Positions 5,331 through 6,395 of a stretch of DNA of 6,395 nucleotides are shown in pieces. Below the pieces are notes generated by a model. The model did not search any database. It had not been told where the DNA came from and saw nothing but the letters and a program-made list of their open reading frames with translations. Both the position numbers and the translations under genes were made by a program. Origin of the DNA: an uncultured Rubrivivax sp. (GTDB taxonomy: Bacteria > Pseudomonadota > Gammaproteobacteria > Burkholderiales > Burkholderiaceae_C); the NCBI GenBank assembly GCA_937967345.1, contig CALBTN010000155.1:1-6395 (forward strand). Reading direction: 5' to 3'. The stretch's first letter is position 1; every line of letters begins with the position of its first letter.

Positions 5331-5717
5331 CTACCCAGGAGTTTGAAAGCTCTGCAGGATGCCGTTCTCAAGATACAGGTACTGGTCGTCTCCAGCCTTG
5401 GGTCGCCGGTAGATCCACTGCTCATGGACCGTTCGTGAATTTACTGAACGATTGATCTTGTCCGGCTCACCCCATGAGCGCACGACTTCTTTCGCAGTCA
5501 TGCCAATGATGACTTGGTTCCGATTGACGGCGAGTTCGATTCTCGCTCGGCGGGCGTCTTCCGGGGTAGGCGAAGCAACGCCCTTGATTTCGCGTCCTCC
5601 AGCGCATGGCTTCTGCTGATACACGGTGGCACCGTCGACCGTGCACCGGTACATCTGCGCCTGCACATCTTCGTGCGCTGTCGCTACCAAGGCCAGACAC
5701 AGAAGCGAGATGCGCAT
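5331..5717 (-). CDS. Secreted DUF4124-like protein with a C-terminal BamE/SmpA-like segment
   Basis: This 128-aa protein starts MRISLLCLALVATA and has a likely Sec signal peptide ending near residue 20 (VQA|Q). It continues with YRCTVDGATVYQQKPCAGG (residues 23-41), the DUF4124 pattern with a pair of cysteines (C25, C38) that may form a disulfide in the periplasm. From about residue 71, IIGMTAKEVVRSWGEPDKIN and then EQWIYRRP...YLYLENGILQSF resemble the BamE/SmpA-type fold (G-x-x-x-x-V-x-x-x-x-G-x-P ... Y ... NG). A strong GGAGG (5728-5724) lies six bases before the ATG. It is the first gene of cassette A. The stop is 24 bases from the attC. Its role is unknown; the signal peptide places it outside the cytoplasm. 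No lipobox is seen. Confidence 0.8.
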   Translation of the reverse strand: MRISLLCLALVATAHEDVQAQMYRCTVDGATVYQQKPCAGGREIKGVASPTPEDARRARIELAVNRNQVIIGMTAKEVVRSWGEPDKINRSVNSRTVHEQWIYRRPKAGDDQYLYLENGILQSFQTPG

Positions 5718-5771
5718 AGTTGACCTCCCGATGGCTCAGGCGATAGCTTGTCACAAGACGCGCGCTCTGAG

Positions 5772-5778
5772 GCCCAAC
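5772..5778 (-). other. Leading junction of the cassette array (R' box GTTGGGC)
   Basis: Read leftward, GTTGGGC matches GTTRRRY and marks the boundary at which cassette A begins (crossover after the G at 5778). Upstream sequence on the minus strand is CCCTAGAACACG. No proper second R box (RYYYAAC) lies in the next 140 bases. The best is CACTAAC at 5850-5844, with two mismatches to the consensus. So this is either an attI-like or secondary site, or a badly decayed attC. Confidence 0.55.
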
Positions 5779-5787
5779 GTGTTCTAG

Positions 5788-5877
5788 GGCGCAGTCTTGC
5801 GCCCCTATTCGGATAGTGGCGCGGTATTGCGCCCGTATCCGGTTAGTGGCGCAGTTGTTGCGCCCAGTGCCCATCGT
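5788..5877. repeat. Three tandem hairpin repeats with a 30-bp period
   Basis: Units start at 5788, 5818 and 5848, each with GGCGC. Units 1 and 2 agree at 25 of 30 positions. Unit 3 keeps only the hairpin half. Each unit forms a small stem: GGGCGCA/TGCGCCC at 5787-5793/5798-5804, GGCGC/GCGCC at 5818-5822/5829-5833 and GGCGCA/TGCGCC at 5848-5853/5859-5864, with loops of four to six bases. In units 1 and 2 the hairpins are separated by TAT-C-GG--TAGT. The repeats lie just upstream of cassette A. They are too close and too similar between units to be a CRISPR, and I know no named family. Confidence 0.8.
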
Positions 5878-6058
5878 TTTACGCGGGCATGGTAGCAAGC
5901 TGATGACTTGGCTGATCGGGGTGATCGGCGGCTCCCGCTGCACAGCGACCACTGGCGACTGCGATGGCTACGCACGCTCAGGGACGGAAGCGTGAGCCGA
6001 TCGTCGCGCGGCCAATGTCAGCGATTCGCCGTGAGCGACCCTGCCGCGAGGCGCCGTT
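5878..6058. other. Non-coding spacer downstream of the paaK-like gene
   Basis: I see no gene, tRNA, clear promoter or T-tract terminator here. It separates the hairpin repeats from the end of the leftward ligase gene. Any transcript of the ligase would run into the repeat region and the cassette genes, which are in the same orientation, so read-through could express the cassettes. Confidence 0.4.
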
Positions 6059-6395
6059 CTACGCCGGCGCCACCGCCTTCGCGCGCAGATCACGCACCCG
6101 CACCGCCTTTCCCTGCGAGCGCGGCAGGCTGCCCGGGGCGGACACCACCAGGTCGGCGCTGACGCCGATCATCGACTTGATGTGGCGCACCGCCTCGGCC
6201 TCGAGCATGGGCCAGCTTTCCAGCGGCACGCCGGGCTCGGCCTCGACCTCGACGCGCAGGTGGTCGAGCACGCCTTCGCGGCTGACCACGATCTGGTAGT
6301 TCGGCGACAACCCGGCGCGGCCGACCAGCACCGCCTCGATCTGCGACGGGTAGACGTTGACGCCGCGGATGATCAGCATGTCGTCGCTGCGCCCG
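6059..6395 (-). CDS. paaK: Phenylacetate-CoA ligase family protein, C-terminal 111 residues
   Basis: The frame enters from the right window edge and stops at 6059-6061 (TAG). The fragment begins GRSDDMLIIRGVNVYPSQIE, the hinge and start of the small C-terminal domain of PaaK-type acyl-adenylate-forming ligases. It goes on through YQIVVSREGVLDHLRVEVE and ends in SLPRSQGKAVRVRDLR, where the lysine of GKA is the likely adenylation-step lysine. The enzyme activates an aryl acid with ATP and CoA in the cytoplasm. Phenylacetate is the usual substrate, but related ligases act on other aromatic acids, and the substrate-binding N-terminal part is outside the window. The ATG at 6379-6377 is internal (it is the M of GRSDDM), not the start. 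It supports an aromatic-catabolism setting. In an anaerobic cluster the equivalent gene is often called padJ. Confidence 0.85.
   Translation of the reverse strand, partial: GRSDDMLIIRGVNVYPSQIEAVLVGRAGLSPNYQIVVSREGVLDHLRVEVEAEPGVPLESWPMLEAEAVRHIKSMIGVSADLVVSAPGSLPRSQGKAVRVRDLRAKAVAPA

Larger units (their letters stand above)
4140..5777 (-). mobile_element. Three-cassette integron array without integrase (CALIN type)
   Basis: Read leftward, three cassettes follow each other: A (5777-5240, secreted DUF4124/BamE-like protein), B (5239-4695, 131-aa unknown) and C (4694-4140, hicB-hicA). Each carries its gene(s) in the same direction and ends in a palindromic attC site. The cassettes begin TTGGGC, TTAGGC and TTGGGC. 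The R'' boxes of their own attC sites read GCCCAAC, GCCTAAC and GCCCAAC, so each start is the reverse complement of its own R'' box. This match within a cassette and mismatch between neighbours is the mark of insertion from circular cassettes. No integrase gene or clear attI is present in the window, and kor and paaK-like genes flank the array. Promoters for the cassettes are not obvious. Confidence 0.85.

Noticed and set aside
5747..5757. CTTGTCACAAG palindrome upstream of the cassette A gene as an operator
   Set aside because: It is short, has no matching promoter elements at convincing spacing, and occurs once; too little to list as a site.
5787..5877. Hairpin repeats as a CRISPR array
   Set aside because: The 30-bp period is entirely made of the repeated unit, with no distinct spacers, and no cas genes are nearby.

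Overview
The window looks like chromosomal DNA of a very GC-rich betaproteobacterium that degrades aromatic compounds anaerobically (Thauera/Aromatoleum/Azoarcus or a GC-rich Burkholderiales). This rests on gene content and codon usage; no phylogenetic marker is present. Three blocks are visible.

(1) Positions 1-3964 are an aromatic-degradation block. A leftward gene truncated by the window edge (1-132) has the N-terminus of a 6-oxocyclohex-1-ene-1-carbonyl-CoA hydrolase (Oah), a ring-opening enzyme of the anaerobic benzoyl-CoA pathway. A 241-bp divergent control region (133-373) separates it from a rightward, tightly packed operon. The operon holds korA (fused gamma-alpha subunit, GTG start at 374), korB (TPP and [4Fe-4S] subunit, ATGA overlap), a rubrerythrin/ferritin-like diiron protein (GTGA overlap) and a RidA-family protein. 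KorAB is expected to reduce ferredoxin, which in Thauera-type organisms feeds the ATP-dependent benzoyl-CoA reductase. The ferritin-like protein may protect or serve this low-potential iron-sulfur chemistry. The RidA-like protein lacks the Arg that defines imine deaminases.

(2) Positions 4134-5778 are an unexpected insert: three leftward integron gene cassettes with no integrase in the window (a CALIN-type array). Each cassette ends in a palindromic attC site (4134-4211, 4689-4799, 5234-5306). The cassettes encode a hicB-hicA toxin-antitoxin pair, an unrecognised 131-aa protein, and a secreted DUF4124/BamE-like protein. In all three, the first six bases of the cassette (TTGGGC, TTAGGC, TTGGGC) are the exact reverse complement of the first six bases of the same cassette's own R'' box. 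The R boxes of the neighbouring junctions mismatch accordingly. This is what excised circular cassettes predict. Codon usage here is visibly less GC-rich than in the kor genes. The far end of the array runs into a non-consensus sequence, as if inserted at a secondary site.

(3) Positions 5779-6395 hold a compact run of three 30-bp-period hairpin repeats (5788-5877), a featureless spacer, and the C-terminus of a leftward phenylacetate-CoA-ligase-like enzyme (6059-6395). The array therefore sits between two aromatic-catabolism blocks.
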